A stretch of DNA of 64,000 nt, taken from positions 2,238,150-2,302,149 of the forward strand of contig NW_023503501.1 of assembly GCF_014529535.1 (NCBI RefSeq), written 5' to 3'. Each line of letters begins with the position of its first letter. Position 1 is the first letter of the stretch. A model generated the notes under the pieces. That model did not search any database. It was not told the origin of the DNA and was given only the letters and a program-made list of their open reading frames with translations. Below are positions 23,364 to 35,662 of this stretch, in pieces. This stretch comes from Bradysia coprophila (lineage: Eukaryota > Arthropoda > Insecta > Diptera > Sciaridae). The position numbers were made by a program, and so were the translations under genes.

Positions 23364-26300
23364 TTATAAATGTCGGACTATGTGAGTATTTTTCCATGGA
23401 TCAGCAGGTTCCGATGTCACCATTGTTTTTTCGTAGAAGTCCATGCGATTTTTATCATCGACCAGAACGACAGTGTGAGTTCTATGAAGATTTTGTAAAA
23501 TGAAAAGTTTTTGGATGAAGCAAAATGAAGAAAAAATTCGAATTTACCTCGTCCCATAACCGGCCTCTGGCATCTTAACACAAATGGAACTGAGACTTTC
23601 GCCCCATCTCGGAGCCCGTCGCCTTAATTCGTCATCGGGCCAGTATCTGAGGAAAATGGAATAACAGATCTAATCAGCTGTGCGACAAAAAGAAAAGAAC
23701 AAAAAATACTTGTCGCGACTGCTAAGCATTGCCATTAGGTTCTCCACAAGAACGTCTTTGTCGTCATGCTGTGCTATTATTTCTTGGAATTTAGATTTGC
23801 CGCCAACCACCTTCGCCATCGGCGTTTCCGGTGGACTATTACCAAATCCATGAACTGTATCGCATGGCCACTCTTGCAAGCCAACAGGAACATTACTGCA
23901 GTGTATGGTTCGAGCTTCTGTACCACTATAAAAGAACCATCATTGATGCAGTCCAAAGACTAATAACCGAATTTACATCGCACTTTATCTCAATTGTTAT
24001 TAAGTTAAAGGAATTGTACTGCTCCGATAGGTTAACCAAATTCTGACAATAATCGTCGTTTGCTATATTACCGCTTACATAGTCGGACACCAGAGGACCT
24101 CGGCCCCTAGCATCCTTATGTGCAATTTCGCCTGTTATATTTAATAATGCGCCGAATTTTGTCACACCTCCTTTAGCACTGATTGCTAGCCACGTTCCAC
24201 CTTCTCGTCCTTCTTCTAAATCTTGACCTGAAGAATATTAAAAAAAAGGTTGTCTGGCAGATTTTTTTGGTACATTTTTTGCTGTTTACAGTAAATTTTT
24301 TTTGGTGAAAATTTTTGGCAGATGATGAGGAAAACTAAGCTAGCTTGTTTGCACTAATTGGGTGTAAAATTTAATTTTTGCGTAACGAAGCTGAAAGCGT
24401 CAACTCTAGCGATATCATTCATTTTAGAAATTGTACTTCAAAGACTGCGTCACACTTTTCTCGAAGACGAAGACGAAATTCGAAAATTTGACGAAAATAG
24501 AAAATTTGACAAAAAACAGCTCGAAAGTGACCAAATTTTTCTAGCTGCCCAACATACCCTGGAAGTGACCAAATTTTTCCAGCTGCCCAACAGACCCTGA
24601 AATAAACCAAATTTTTCTAATTTCCCACCATTTAAACCATAATATGCAAAAACTTTGAATCTTGAAATTTCGACCGAATTACAACCAACTTCACAACATT
24701 CATAACAACACTATCATCACAACACTTTCATCACAACACTATCAACACAAAATGGCTGTACATATGAGAGAAATTGTTCCGAAAATTAATTAATTAATTC
24801 CACAAAATTCTGATTTTTCCTGGGATACTGATGAATGAAACTTAAGTTCTAATGGCCTGACTAAGGTTCCTGCAAAGTTTCATGGAGATTGGCTGCGGAT
24901 TATCCGAGATCGACCATCGATAGACAGATAGACAGAAACATACAGAGTAAGTTGAAAGATTTTGATTGTTTGGAAAATGTCATTTTTCATGTATTTGTAC
25001 TGAAAATGACGACTTGGAAAACGCAATATCTCCGGTTCCCGACCACTTTGGTAGGCGTGTGATAGCTCATTTTCTTTGTATTTCCAATAGGAATGTTTAA
25101 AAAATAATTTAGTTACGATATTGGGCATTTTGGCGAAAGTAGAAATCTCGCGTATACATAGTTGCCGCGTCTCAAAAAATTTTCTTCGTTCTTTTTTTGG
25201 AAGTTAGACTACGTCAAATCCTCCGCTATCGCTCCAGACATGATTGCTCGTATGTCTTCCACCTAAAAAATTCGTAACTTGACAGTTCTGATGGGATTTT
25301 ATCAATGAATACAAACCATATATGGTCTGTGGCTGTCCATAGGAGAATGGAGTTTAGAAACTAAGGGTAAAATCTATTACAATTTAGTACTTTTCTTCAT
25401 CAAAAGTCTGCTGTCACTGAATTATTTTTTCATGAACAAACTTCACTGCAGTGACATTTCATGGGAATGAATCAATGTGAAGTTGTTACACAAAAAAATA
25501 GTACAGTGAGAATGAAGTACTATGAAGTACTATACAAAAATGTGGCGCCTCTACAGGCCAACCGACTAGGCGAATACAAACCGGAGGAAATAGCGATTTC
25601 ATAAAAAAAAACTCACCTTTCAATGATTTTCATTGAATGAAGAGTTTGTTTATAAAAAATCGCTATTTCCTCCGCTCCATACAAATTTTGCCATTAAACC
25701 TTACATATAGAGATTACTTTCATTGGATTTTATACACGAAACTGTCAAGTTACGAATATTTGGAGTTACGAACGCATGAGAATTGAGGCCCAGAATTATC
25801 ATACTAATTATACCGAAAAAGCGATTTGCTTCACCAAAGGGGATTGATTCTTCTACGAAGTGTATCGAATTGTTTGTCAAAGTCAGAATGGACACACTAA
25901 TATTTACCAAAGAACCAAACGCAAGTCAAAAGATAAAAGGTCGAAAACACACGAGCAATTTTGCAGTGATGGGATCGACAATTATGCTGCGTTATGGATA
26001 ATGCTGCATAATGGTCTATCCATCAACGCAAAATTCCTGCCTTTGGCCTCAGCGACAACATTGCAACATTGTACCAGGTCTTTAAAGACGACAACCACAG
26101 ATAAATCCCCACTTCAACTCTAAATTTATTAATTTAGTTAGAGCTTCTCACACGATTCATTCACTTGCGCATTCTCAGTACAATGTAACTATGTCGTACA
26201 CACAACACATGATGATGAATGAAACAACAAAAGCGTGAAAAAAAGCAACAACAATAACTAACCACCATAAACAAATGGATTGTCGCTCCATTCTTTTGCT

Positions 26301-26404
26301 GCCGATGCTGGTCGTGAATAAAATTCGTCTCGATTTGATGCAATAATCAACTTGTATCCCCCTGGCTGAGGATCACCATTTGCTATTGAAAATAAAATGC
26401 ACAT
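23364..26404 (-). CDS. TANGO2: TANGO2 homologue (NRDE domain), 272 aa
   Basis: The gene has five exons on the - strand: 26404-26263, 24227-23984, 23925-23710, 23646-23548 and 23481-23364. All splice sites are GT/AG and the phases close to 819 nt. The protein begins MCILF, so Cys2 could be exposed after Met removal, and it carries the family signature SNRDEFYSRP (NRDE at 24-27), then DLEEGREGGTWLAIS, ARGRGPLVSDY, GFGNSPPETP and EAGYGTRTHTVVLVDD near the C-terminus. Length matches animal TANGO2 (~276 aa). Family knowledge links it to Golgi/ER organisation, mitochondria, and lipid or heme handling; the biochemical activity is debated. Intron 1 (2035 bp) is full of repeats; intron 2 is only 58 nt. 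I see no break in the gene. Confidence 0.93.
24228..26262. other. TANGO2 intron 1, repeat-filled
   Basis: It contains a short tandem repeat built on GTGACCAAATTTTTC.AGCTGCCCAACA (about 24525-24625), a low-complexity ACAACACTATCA tract (about 24695-24750), an inverted pair GTAACTTGACAGTT spanning about 25270-25757 (a probable MITE), and a nested hairpin with CGGAGGAAATAGCGATTT arms at 25581-25675. No coding exon was found between exons 1 and 2. Confidence 0.65.
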
Positions 26405-27434
26405 CTCGATTTAAAGTGAGGATAATGCAACACACAGAACTGCCTTGAACACAAAAACAATAAACACCAATTCAACGACTATACGACGAATATCTCTGAA
26501 CGATTACGTGGTCTAGTAACGATAGTGACTGTCAACGATTTTTTTTTTCTTTTTACACAATGTGTGTATGAATATGAACGCATTGGTTAAATGCGAGTGT
26601 TAAATGGTATACATACAATTATTTTTGAATGTGTCCATGCATTTTTAAACTATATCTACAGACACCCATACATCAGCACGTTTATTGAATGACTCACGGA
26701 ACCCAATTTTCTTTTATAGATAACTATATAATACGTTATAATAACATTGAACGTAGAAAGTCTTTGTTGTAATAGTACTCGTTCATGGATTAGAGATTAC
26801 GTATCGCTGATAATGGTTTTGTTCGGCTCAACGAAATACATTGTACAGTAAGTGTAATAAGATGAGCAAGAGAAAAGTATCCATGGTCATTGAAAATATT
26901 GGTCATGAGAAAAATGACTACTTGATGACGCTCCCGTTTGATGACAGTTCTAGAAAGAAAATGTCTATTTTCACACATCTTGTTTTTGTTTCGAAAAATT
27001 GTGTACATTATTTTGACGCAAATTTGAGGAGTGGTTGAATAGTTAGTTTCATGTGTCGGGGCCGAAAACGGTGATTTGCAGAAATTTTCTCGGCCTTTCA
27101 GCCCCTTAAATGAAAACTATTGTACGAATCTGCATGCCTTGGCCTGCGGTTTTTAGGCATTTTTGCCTCAAAATCATTTGTTGGGAAATTAAATTTTCTA
27201 TCACAGTGTCCATGAAAATATTGTTCGATGAAGTGACAGAAGTGACCGACTTGCCGACAGCGTCAATCATGGAGTCCTGTGAAATAGTGCTCAAATCCAT
27301 AATCTATTACGTATCAGGGGTACTACACTGACACAGACTACACGTTTAAAAAACATTCCCAGTGTAAAACTTTTCATGTCTTGGACAAACAATTTCAGCA
27401 TTTTTCTCATAATTCAAGCTCCCGGCATAAAATG
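26405..27434. other. TANGO2 upstream region
   Basis: The TANGO2 cap site and promoter should lie just right of 26404, but no convincing core promoter motif stands out. The rest shows no gene or clear repeat; ORFs up to 73 codons look random. Confidence 0.4.
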
Positions 27435-27598
27435 TGTTAGTTTTCTAATTTACTAATATTGGGGAATGTAGTGATGGAGCCTCCTAAATCACATTAATTA
27501 ACATTTCGATGCAAAATTCCTATCTCCTCCTCAAACTAATATTTCTTTTCTTATTCCGTAACCATAATTCTTTGGCTCTGATTTTGCAATTCCGCATT

Positions 27599-27690
27599 TC
27601 CGTAGTTTCCAATTCTGTAATCCCTGTTCCGTAGTTTCCAATTCTGTAATTCCTGTTCCGTAGTTTTCATTTTCGTAGTTTTCCTTTCCG
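27599..27690. repeat. Tandem repeat, ~35 bp unit
   Basis: TTCCGTAGTTTCCAATTCTG repeats about two full times, followed by degenerate TTCCGTAGTTTTC copies. It lies just past the end of the copia gag reading frame. Confidence 0.75.
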
Positions 27691-27770
27691 TAATTTCTTA
27701 TAAATCGCGCCTGTCGTCCTTTTCTTGCTTGCAAACATTTGCCTGGCGTTTCTTCTCACCTTCACGTTGC

Positions 27771-28709
27771 TTTTTTTTTTTTTAATTGTTCGTTTAATCA
27801 AATCAAGTCTATACAGTTTGTTTACAAATAATTCTTGTTAAAAATAAATTTACAGTCTGCCAGACTTTTCCAAATTTATGTATGAAATTTCATCATTTTA
27901 AGTAATACTAGACTTAAAAATTTAAAAAAAAATTGAAATTTAATTGGAATAAATGAAATTGCAATAGGTTCATCACCTTGTAGATTGAAAAAAGCACGAA
28001 AAACAATCAATATTCTAAATTTTTTGAGTAAATACTTAACCTAGGGTTACAACAAAGTTTGTTGTGATCTAATCAAATTTGAAAGAAATCGTAATTCTCA
28101 TAATCAGTTCGTATACAGTGGTCATTTTGGTGATACGAAATTACAAATAGGGATGCGGTTGTGTCTATAATGACAATAGCTTGGAATTATGGCCTCCTAA
28201 CAGCGAGTGGGGAGGTTTATAGGTACAGTTAGCAATTCTTTCTGCTGAAAAGCTGCCAAATTCACTAATAACGTTGTTATCATGTGAATACGTCTTGCTA
28301 AGCATATTCATAGCCAAATCGTACAGGTGTACGTTAAGCCTCGGCACTTTCGTAACTTTGTGCAGTTCTTCAGAAGATAAATACTTAAAGTTCGTTCTCG
28401 ATCTTCTGAAATTGATTGCCATACGTAGGCATCTATTTTCAAAGACTTTTAACCTCCTAATCAAGTACTTTGGCAAACTATGCCAAACCGCGACGGCATA
28501 AGTTAGAACCGGCCTCAATATGGTTACATAGGTTTTAACTTTAACTTCTTGCGAAATGCCATTATTGACTTTCATGATGGGATACAGTTTATGTAAACCG
28601 GTGTTAGCTTTCAGAAGCATCCTGTTCACATGTTCGTTGTGTTTAAGGTTTGGTTGAACGTAGTAACCCAAGAAACGAACGCTATCCTTGAAAGGGATTT
28701 TTGTGCCAT
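27771..28709 (-). mobile_element. 5'-truncated non-LTR retrotransposon
   Basis: A T-run at 27771-27783 is the poly(A) tail of an element transcribed on the - strand. ACGTTGC flanks both ends (27764-27770 and 28710-28716). The 939 bp fragment keeps only the end of the reverse transcriptase ORF and the 3' UTR. It interrupts the copia gag at a defined codon. Confidence 0.85.
28165..28706 (-). pseudogene. Non-LTR reverse transcriptase C-terminal fragment (Jockey-like)
   Basis: The frame starts inside the element with FLGYYVQPNLKHNEHVNRML and continues with TYVTILRPVLTYAVAVWHSL and LKVFENRCLRMA, the thumb/tail region typical of Jockey/CR1-group reverse transcriptases. It runs to a normal stop at 28165. 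Catalytic motifs are absent because of 5' truncation at insertion, a common outcome of target-primed reverse transcription. Confidence 0.88.
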
Positions 28710-29062
28710 ACGTTGCTTCTCAACTTGCTTAGCCAACCATACCTTGTACTGTTCGAAATCTCTTTTGTGACCATTCATCTTGCAGAAGTGACAGAGAAAA
28801 CCGTCGGATTTCGCTGCCATTGCGTTTCCATATTCTATTCGATTGCGCTCACCTTTAATACTTCGTTCATATTCCGCCAATATTTTTTGTTGCACGAAAG
28901 CGTACGTCAGATCATTTTCCTGACGGGCTTTCAGTGCAGTAATCAAAATCTCGTATTGTTTCGGTAAACTGCTCAACAACATTGCCACGTTCCAAGACTC
29001 GGACAATTCTTTCTCATTTATATCTCGCAGCTTTTAAAACAGGCCATCCATCTCAGTCATAT

Positions 29063-29210
29063 TATGGTAATTAATTACTCTTTATTTGTGGTTCTTTTAC
29101 TTTGGTGTATCTTTAATGAATGAATCAGTATAATGAGTTACAGTGATACATATAACAATCATATGAGAGAATTGCTCTCTTATTCTAATCAGTGGTTTAA
29201 CACCTTTACA
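29063..29210 (-). repeat. 3' LTR of the Ty3 element
   Basis: 148 bp, reading TGTAAAGGTG... on the - strand. The adjacent purine tract at about 29211-29223 marks the plus-strand priming site. Confidence 0.9.
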
Positions 29211-29613
29211 TCTTCCCCCTTTGGAAAAGGTGTGAATTTAGCTTATTAACTTAAGAATTATAAAATGGTTTATTTATTGTATTATTTTAATAATTCAATG
29301 ATTTATTTAATTCTATGCGCGCAATTATTTGAAATATGAATTTCCGATCCGAAGATAGATCATTTTTAGGTGTAATAACACTGGCTGGCCGTTGCCGTCG
29401 TCATCTTCCCCTTAAAATTGTTACGTTAATAATTTGAAAATCAAAAAAAATAATCTGGCAGACCAGGCCATTCGCCGTCAGACGCACGGAAGTTCATACT
29501 TAACAATTTTTAATATATTGAAATGATTATTTAAGTAGTAGGTAAATAGGTAATATTTTTGTATATTTGTTTTGGTTGTTTTTTTTTTATACTTAATTTT
29601 CGTAAATAATGAA

Positions 29614-29777
29614 TTAATTAAATCTATAATAAAAACATTTATGAAAAGGTTTAACTTTATCCTTATGAACTAATTTTTCTTTTCCAACGTCATTCACAAT
29701 AATAACGTTAGGTTCATATAATTGCTTAACTCTATATGGACCTTTAAACAAAGGATCCAATTTATGTCTTTCATTGA
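29614..29777 (-). pseudogene. Displaced C-terminal end of Ty3 pol (integrase GPY/F region)
   Basis: The frame on the - strand carries FKGPYRVKQLYEP and ends at a TAA (29616-29614). FKGPY is the GPY/F module at the C-terminus of many Ty3 integrases. It is separated from the rest of pol by the inserted element at 29786-35654. With that element and one copy of its 8 bp target removed, the frame is continuous. Confidence 0.85.
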
Positions 29778-30808
29778 CTTGTAATCAGGGACTAAAGTAA
29801 GGATTTTTTTCGGTGTAGCCACATCTAGTCAGGGGCCCATGTTTTGGATATGAAGAGGCCAAATCTAATTTGTAAAACAAAACTTGAAATAAGTGATCTT
29901 AGGCGAATAAAGAAGTGGTCAAAGACTTTATTTTAATTATGTTGCTTAACTGGAATCACTGGTCTTAAGATTTGACAGGCAAATTTTCTGAATTTGAGTG
30001 ATCATTCCGTGGGCGAAGTTATTTTAGGATTCATTTAAAAATTTTAAGATTATGTCAAGTTTAAGAATTTTGGCTGAGTTTAATGACATAAAATTTTTTT
30101 TTATGCTGACTTTTGATGATGCAACTCTTAAAGTATAAATATGAATCTCTGATTCGAGCAAACAATTATTAAACATTTAAAGGGTTAATGCGCCGAAGGC
30201 GAAATTTTTGAATTCCTAGGTCTGTGCAGCCTACAGGGAATCTTCTGACCAGAAGTATTAATAATTATTAATTATTAATTATAATTAATCTGGTTGAAAC
30301 TTTTTGGTGAAGAAGTTTCTATCAGCGCAGCGGGAAGAACTGACCGGGAAATATCTAGATAGATAGGTATATTATGTCTGCAAGTTAGAATTTTTGCTTG
30401 GTACTCCAAACTGTCGAGCTCATGACCGCTGGTGTCGCATTCTGCGTCTGAACTCAACAAATTTAACCAATGATTCTTTAAAGTTATTTTATTTTCCTCA
30501 ACAATTGCCATTTGTGACGCAAATTTTGTTAGTAATTTATTGGTTAAATTTGTTGAGTTAAGTCGAAGCATTAACAGCGCTCACCCCTTGGCAATTTTCT
30601 AGCCTACATTTGTGCGAAAAAATATTCGTTTTTTTAATGATTTCTCTGAACCAAATTTTTTTTGTGAGTAAAACCATTAAAGCATGTAAAAATGTGTTAC
30701 TTTTAAAGGAAAAATTGGTTTGTGGTTGATAACTTAGAACACTTGGAGAAACCTTTGCAAAACACATAAATTTACACATTTGCAAAGGTTTCTCCAAGTG
30801 GGATAAGT

Positions 30809-33800
30809 CAGTGCCTAAAGTAACATATAAGCTCGTGGGAAAAATCCCCCGCAGTCCCCCTCAAATCCCCCCCCGGTTTTTATAAATCCCACAAATCCCC
30901 CCCACTCGAAGGCCCCGACATTTAAAAAAAAGATCATAGAAAACAAAACGTTAATCTAACTAAATTCATTTCATTTATTTCAGTAAGACATACAATTGAA
31001 ATAACAAAGTCTGCGTAGCTCTAATCTGCAGTTTGCAATTCGAACGAGCTACTTTCAATTTGTTAACCATAAGTTCACTAAACGTGTACTCGATTTCATG
31101 AAGAAGGCCGAAATCAAAAATTATTGCTCAATACAGAGCTGAACCAAGTTTTCGTATTTTTGCTCAATGTTCGACTAAGAGAAGATTCTCAATGAATCTT
31201 TGGATCACGTTCGACGTTCCTACTGATCAGAATGTTTCACAAAAAATAATTCTTTGCGGAATGGTTTCCGATTGTGATGCGCTAGCGTTAAAAAGACTAG
31301 TGGTTAGATCATGAGTATGTTGTATCTAGAATTTCACTTACATCGTTGTGGGATGTCCAGGAACACTTGTCTATGGATTGCGGATGATACAATATGACTA
31401 ATTGGTAACCATTTCCTCAAATTTACGAAAAAGGACATTTCCCTGATTGAATAACACCAGTTAAAAACTTCTTAACGGTGTTGTATACGTTGGATAGCTC
31501 TTAACATACTCCACAAAACTAGCGATAAAATATTTATTTATCACATCTGTGAGCCTCAAAAAACGAAAATTTCAAGAAATAAGCATGACCGGGAACCCCG
31601 GGAACGTTTATCGCTGATTTTCCGTGGTGAGACAATATTTTTGAACTGCAAAGTATTCCAAATATCCAGTATCAAGGAGTAGTTATCATGCTTCGTAACT
31701 TCGTATGTACACCCCTAGGAGGAAAAAAAATCCGAAAATGCTTCTCTGTATCGAAACCTCGATTTTCAAATAAGGGCCTAAGAGTAATTACAGTTACCCA
31801 ATTATATTATGACTACGGTTGTGGGATTCATTCCTTTTACATCCTACACACTTCCCACATTCAATTGAACCAACGAATTCAATTTCATTTTTGATTTTGT
31901 CGATTGGCACCATTGACAGACAAGTGGTTAGTTCTCATTATCTGCTTGTGGTGGCACCATATACTTTGCGTGTCCAAGCAGTTAAAGAAGTACTAGGTAG
32001 CGTCAATCAAAATTCTGAAAGAACAGTTTAGATCAAATCTGATTTGATCGCAAAGGCAGTAAGCAATTTAGAAGGTTTTTTTGTGCATTATATGTATTTT
32101 ACATGCTACATGCGTCGAAAACGGTACTTTTCATGTTTCACGCACTAATTTCGACTTCCAAAGCATGCAAAAACCACTCGGGATAAAAAGATGAAATGTC
32201 TCGTTTTCGCGTGTTTATTGACCTCGGCTACGCCTCGGATCAACAAAATTCACACGAAAACCATACTTTTCATCTTTTTATACCAAGTCATGTAAAATAC
32301 TAATGCTTTTCTGATCTTTCAAACATGAGAAGGAAATTCGTGTGAAATGGGAGAAATGAAAAACGCTAAAGAAATATATGTATAAAATGAATGGAACGAA
32401 TTACATGAAGAAAACCAACAAAACCGTTAAAAACGTGTGTTGATTGTTGAGTTTAAATTGGACAAAATAGCAAAATTCTAATCATAAGATGTTGTGCAAC
32501 AAAATAGCGATCGGCTGCACCTCTACCGTTTTTGATATCCGCCTTCTTGGTACATAACATATGCAAGATTCTTTTCATAACATTTTCATTGTTCATTTGT
32601 GAACAGATTGCGAAGTGACATTTCAGTTATTTTTAAGCTTTTCGTAATATCGCAAAAACTGCAGGTTATTTCATTATCTTTGGGAACACGGGTTCTCCAA
32701 TTCAACTGAGTGATAGATCGTTGGATTCGTCTTTCAATTCTAGAGAAGTCGCATCTTTAATTTTTTCGATTAATTTTGTTTGTTTTCGGTGCAAAGTGTT
32801 CAAAGTGAAGGCTTGTCAGAGGGTCCCGTGAACAGTTTTTCAGCAACACCTCAAAAAATAATTATTTAAAATCATTGGTATGCTGTACTGATGTCGGTCT
32901 AGGGAAGACGTACTACAGGTGGAGTGTATGCACTGGTTGGTGCAAGTACACCTCCACAAGATTTATGACCAAAAATATAGTGTTCGTCTTCTCTGCAAAA
33001 TTGATGTTTCACGGGACTGGCTGTGTAGTGTTCTAGCCTGCCTCACCCACTATCGTTTCACATATATAAGATCCCAGGTCTTCTGTTTGGCAAGCCTACA
33101 GAAACTACAACTCTTCGGAAAAAGGAAAAAAGTAGATAAAAATGACTGCACTTCCAGACGCTGTTTCAGTAGCAGAGCCCCTAGAAAGAAAGTTAAAATT
33201 TTCAACTTTACAGTAACCTTTTTCCGAAGACTTGCAGGTTTTGTAGGCTTGCAACACAGAAGTACTGGGATCTTATATATCTGGAACAATAGTGGGTGAG
33301 GCAAGCTACAACACTACACAGTCAGTCCCTTGGTACATCAATTTTGCAGAGAAGGTGGACTCTCTGAACACTATATATTTGGTGAGCAGTCTTTTTTTTC
33401 GCTTGTCAATAATAAAACGGTAAAACGTTATTAGGTCCAAAAAAATGTTTTTGTCATAACTTTTGTGGAGGTATACTTGCACCAACCAGTGCATACACTC
33501 CACCTGTAGTACGTCTTTCCAAGACCGACATTAGTACAGCATAACAATGATTTTAAATAATTATTTCTTGAGTTATTGCTGAAAAACTGTTCACGAGACC
33601 CTCTGACAAGCCTTCACTTTTGAACACTTTGCACCGAAAACAAACAAAATTAATCGAAAAAATTAAAGATGCGACTTCTCTAGAATTGAAAGACGAATCC
33701 AACGATCTATCACTCAGTTGAATTGGAGAACCCGTGTTCCCAAAGATAATGAAATAACCTGCAGTTTTTGCGATATTACGAAAAGCTTAAAAATAACTGA

Positions 33801-35308
33801 AATGTCACTTCGCAATCTGTTGACAAATGAACAATGAAAATGTTATGAAAAGAATCTTGCATATGTTATGTACCAAGAAGGCGGATATCAAAAACGGTAG
33901 AGGTACAGCCGATCGCTATTTTGTTGCACAACATCTTATGATTAGAATTTTGCTATTTTGTCCAATTTAAACTCAACAATCAACATACGTTTTTACCGCT
34001 TTTGTTGGTTTTTTTCATCCAATTCATTCCATTCATTCTATACATGTATTTCATTAGGGTTTTACATTTCTCCCATTTCACACTAACTTGCTTCTCACGT
34101 TTGAAAGATCAGAAAAGCATTAGTATTTTACATGACTTGGTATAAAAAGATGAAAAGTATGGGTTTCGTGTGAATTTTGTTGATCCGAGGCGTAGCCGAG
34201 GTCAATAAACACGCGAAAACGAGACATTGCATCTTTTTATACCGAGTGGTTTTTGCATGCTTTGGAAGTCGAAATTAGTGCGTGAAACATGAAAAGTACC
34301 GTTTTCGACGCATGTAGCATGTAAAATACATATAATGCACAAAAAAAACCTTCTAAATTGCTTACTGCCTTTGCGATCAAATCAGATTTGATCTAATCTG
34401 TTCTTTCAGAATTTTGATTGACGCTACCTAGTACTTCTTTAACGGCTTGGACACGCAAAGTATATGGTGCCACCACAAGCAGATAATGAGAACTAACCAC
34501 TTGTATGTCAATGGTGCCAATCGACAAAATCAAAAATGAAATTGAATTCGTTGGTTCAATTGAATGTGGGATGTGTGTAGGATGTAAAAGGAATGAATCC
34601 TACAATCCCATAGTCATAATATAATTGAGTACCTGTATGTTTACGCTTAGGTGTGTGCACCGAAAGTTTGAACTTCAAATTTGTTATGTCTTTTGTTTTG
34701 TAATCAGGGCTCAATTCATACCACTATGCCCTCAAAATTAAAAAAAAAACTCCTTGTAAAACGCTTCATTCTGTTCATGAGTCAAGCAGCTCGTGTCATC
34801 TAAAATAAACACTGCATACTGACCTAAATCGTGTCATTTTCCGTTTAATTTTTCTTCTCGAAAAAAACCGAGCACTCTTCGACTATGCATGTTACACTTT
34901 TATGGATAGAGATCTTGGCTCGGTTGGGGAAGTGATAGCGTTAGAAACGCAAATAGTCGATCCTAAAATTTTTTGAAAATGACAACTCAAGATGAATGTA
35001 CTGCCAGAACATTACATGATCTAAAATCAACTCAGGACTAATTCTTTTTTCAAGAAATTACGTTTATCAATTTCTTAAAATTTCTTCAATTTCTTCTGCA
35101 TTTTCAGTTCAGAATTTTTTCAGAAATTAAGGAAAATGAACCGTAAAAGGTCTAATTTCATTTAAAAAATCAAGCTCGATTTTTGCACCGATTTTTTTCG
35201 CTACGGGTAAAGGGGCTCTTCTGACAGAAAAAAGAGGCCCTTCTGACAGAAAAAAGGGGCCCTTCTAGACATTTCCCCCCTGGTTCAAAATCCTTATTTT
35301 AGGCACTG
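30809..35308. mobile_element. Second hAT-like element nested in the first, 4500 bp
   Basis: The ends read CAGTGCCTAAAGTAA and, from the right, CAGTGCCTAAAATAA, typical of hAT. The 8 bp duplication GGATAAGT lies at 30801-30808 and 35309-35316. Near the left end are C-rich runs; near the right end a short CTTCTGACAGAAAAAAG repeat (35218-35255). No transposase was detected. It contains the 2.8 kb palindrome at 31791-34635. Confidence 0.87.
31791..34635. mobile_element. Long palindrome / foldback element with ~1.17 kb arms
   Basis: The left arm (31791 to about 32960) and right arm (about 33466 to 34635) are nearly identical inverted copies starting CAG(T/G)TAC(C/T)CAATTATATTATG. The ~500 bp centre is itself an inverted repeat (33030-33320). 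No clean target duplication was found. ORFs inside (for example 32919-33299) show no domain. Parts are related to the foldback at 51894-53030. Confidence 0.8.
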
Positions 35309-35662
35309 GGATAAGTCATCATCCACAAACCAATTTTTCCTTCGAAAGTAACATATTTTTGCGTGCTCCAACGGTTTTACTTTTTCAAAAAAAGATTTTG
35401 GTTCAGAGAGATCACCAAAAAAAGGAATATTTTTGCGCACAAATGTAGGCTAGAAAATTGCCAAGGGACGAGCGCTCCATGGTGATTGGAGACATTGGAA
35501 GTCAAATGCTATAAATATGCTCCTCAGTTAGAAAACCCGTTCCACCATATGAGACAGTGAAATTTCTGTGGTGGCAAATGTCGATGGCAGTGTCGCCCCT
35601 TTGAGGGGCACTGTCGCCAATTGCCTACACAGTTGTTCCTTACTTTAGTCCCTGCTTGTAAT

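Larger units (their letters stand above)
29786..35654. mobile_element. hAT-like element inside Ty3 pol, 5869 bp with nested cargo
   Basis: Perfect 17 bp inverted ends CAGGGACTAAAGTAAGG carry the 8 bp target duplication CTTGTAAT at 29778-29785 and 35655-35662. No transposase was found. Inside the ends a longer imperfect inverted pair (30576-30744 and 35317-35476) and a near-perfect hairpin (30740-30800) are visible. A second hAT-like element occupies 30809-35308, so the original element was only about 1.36 kb. Confidence 0.88.

Noticed and set aside
29211..29613. A possible env gene in the Ty3 element
   Set aside because: Only about 400 bp lie between the end of pol and the 3' LTR, and no open frame with signal peptide or membrane anchor was seen.
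32919..33299. 126-codon ORF in the long palindrome
   Set aside because: It lies across arm and centre of a foldback, is Cys/Arg-rich without a domain, and has an overlapping ORF on the other strand.
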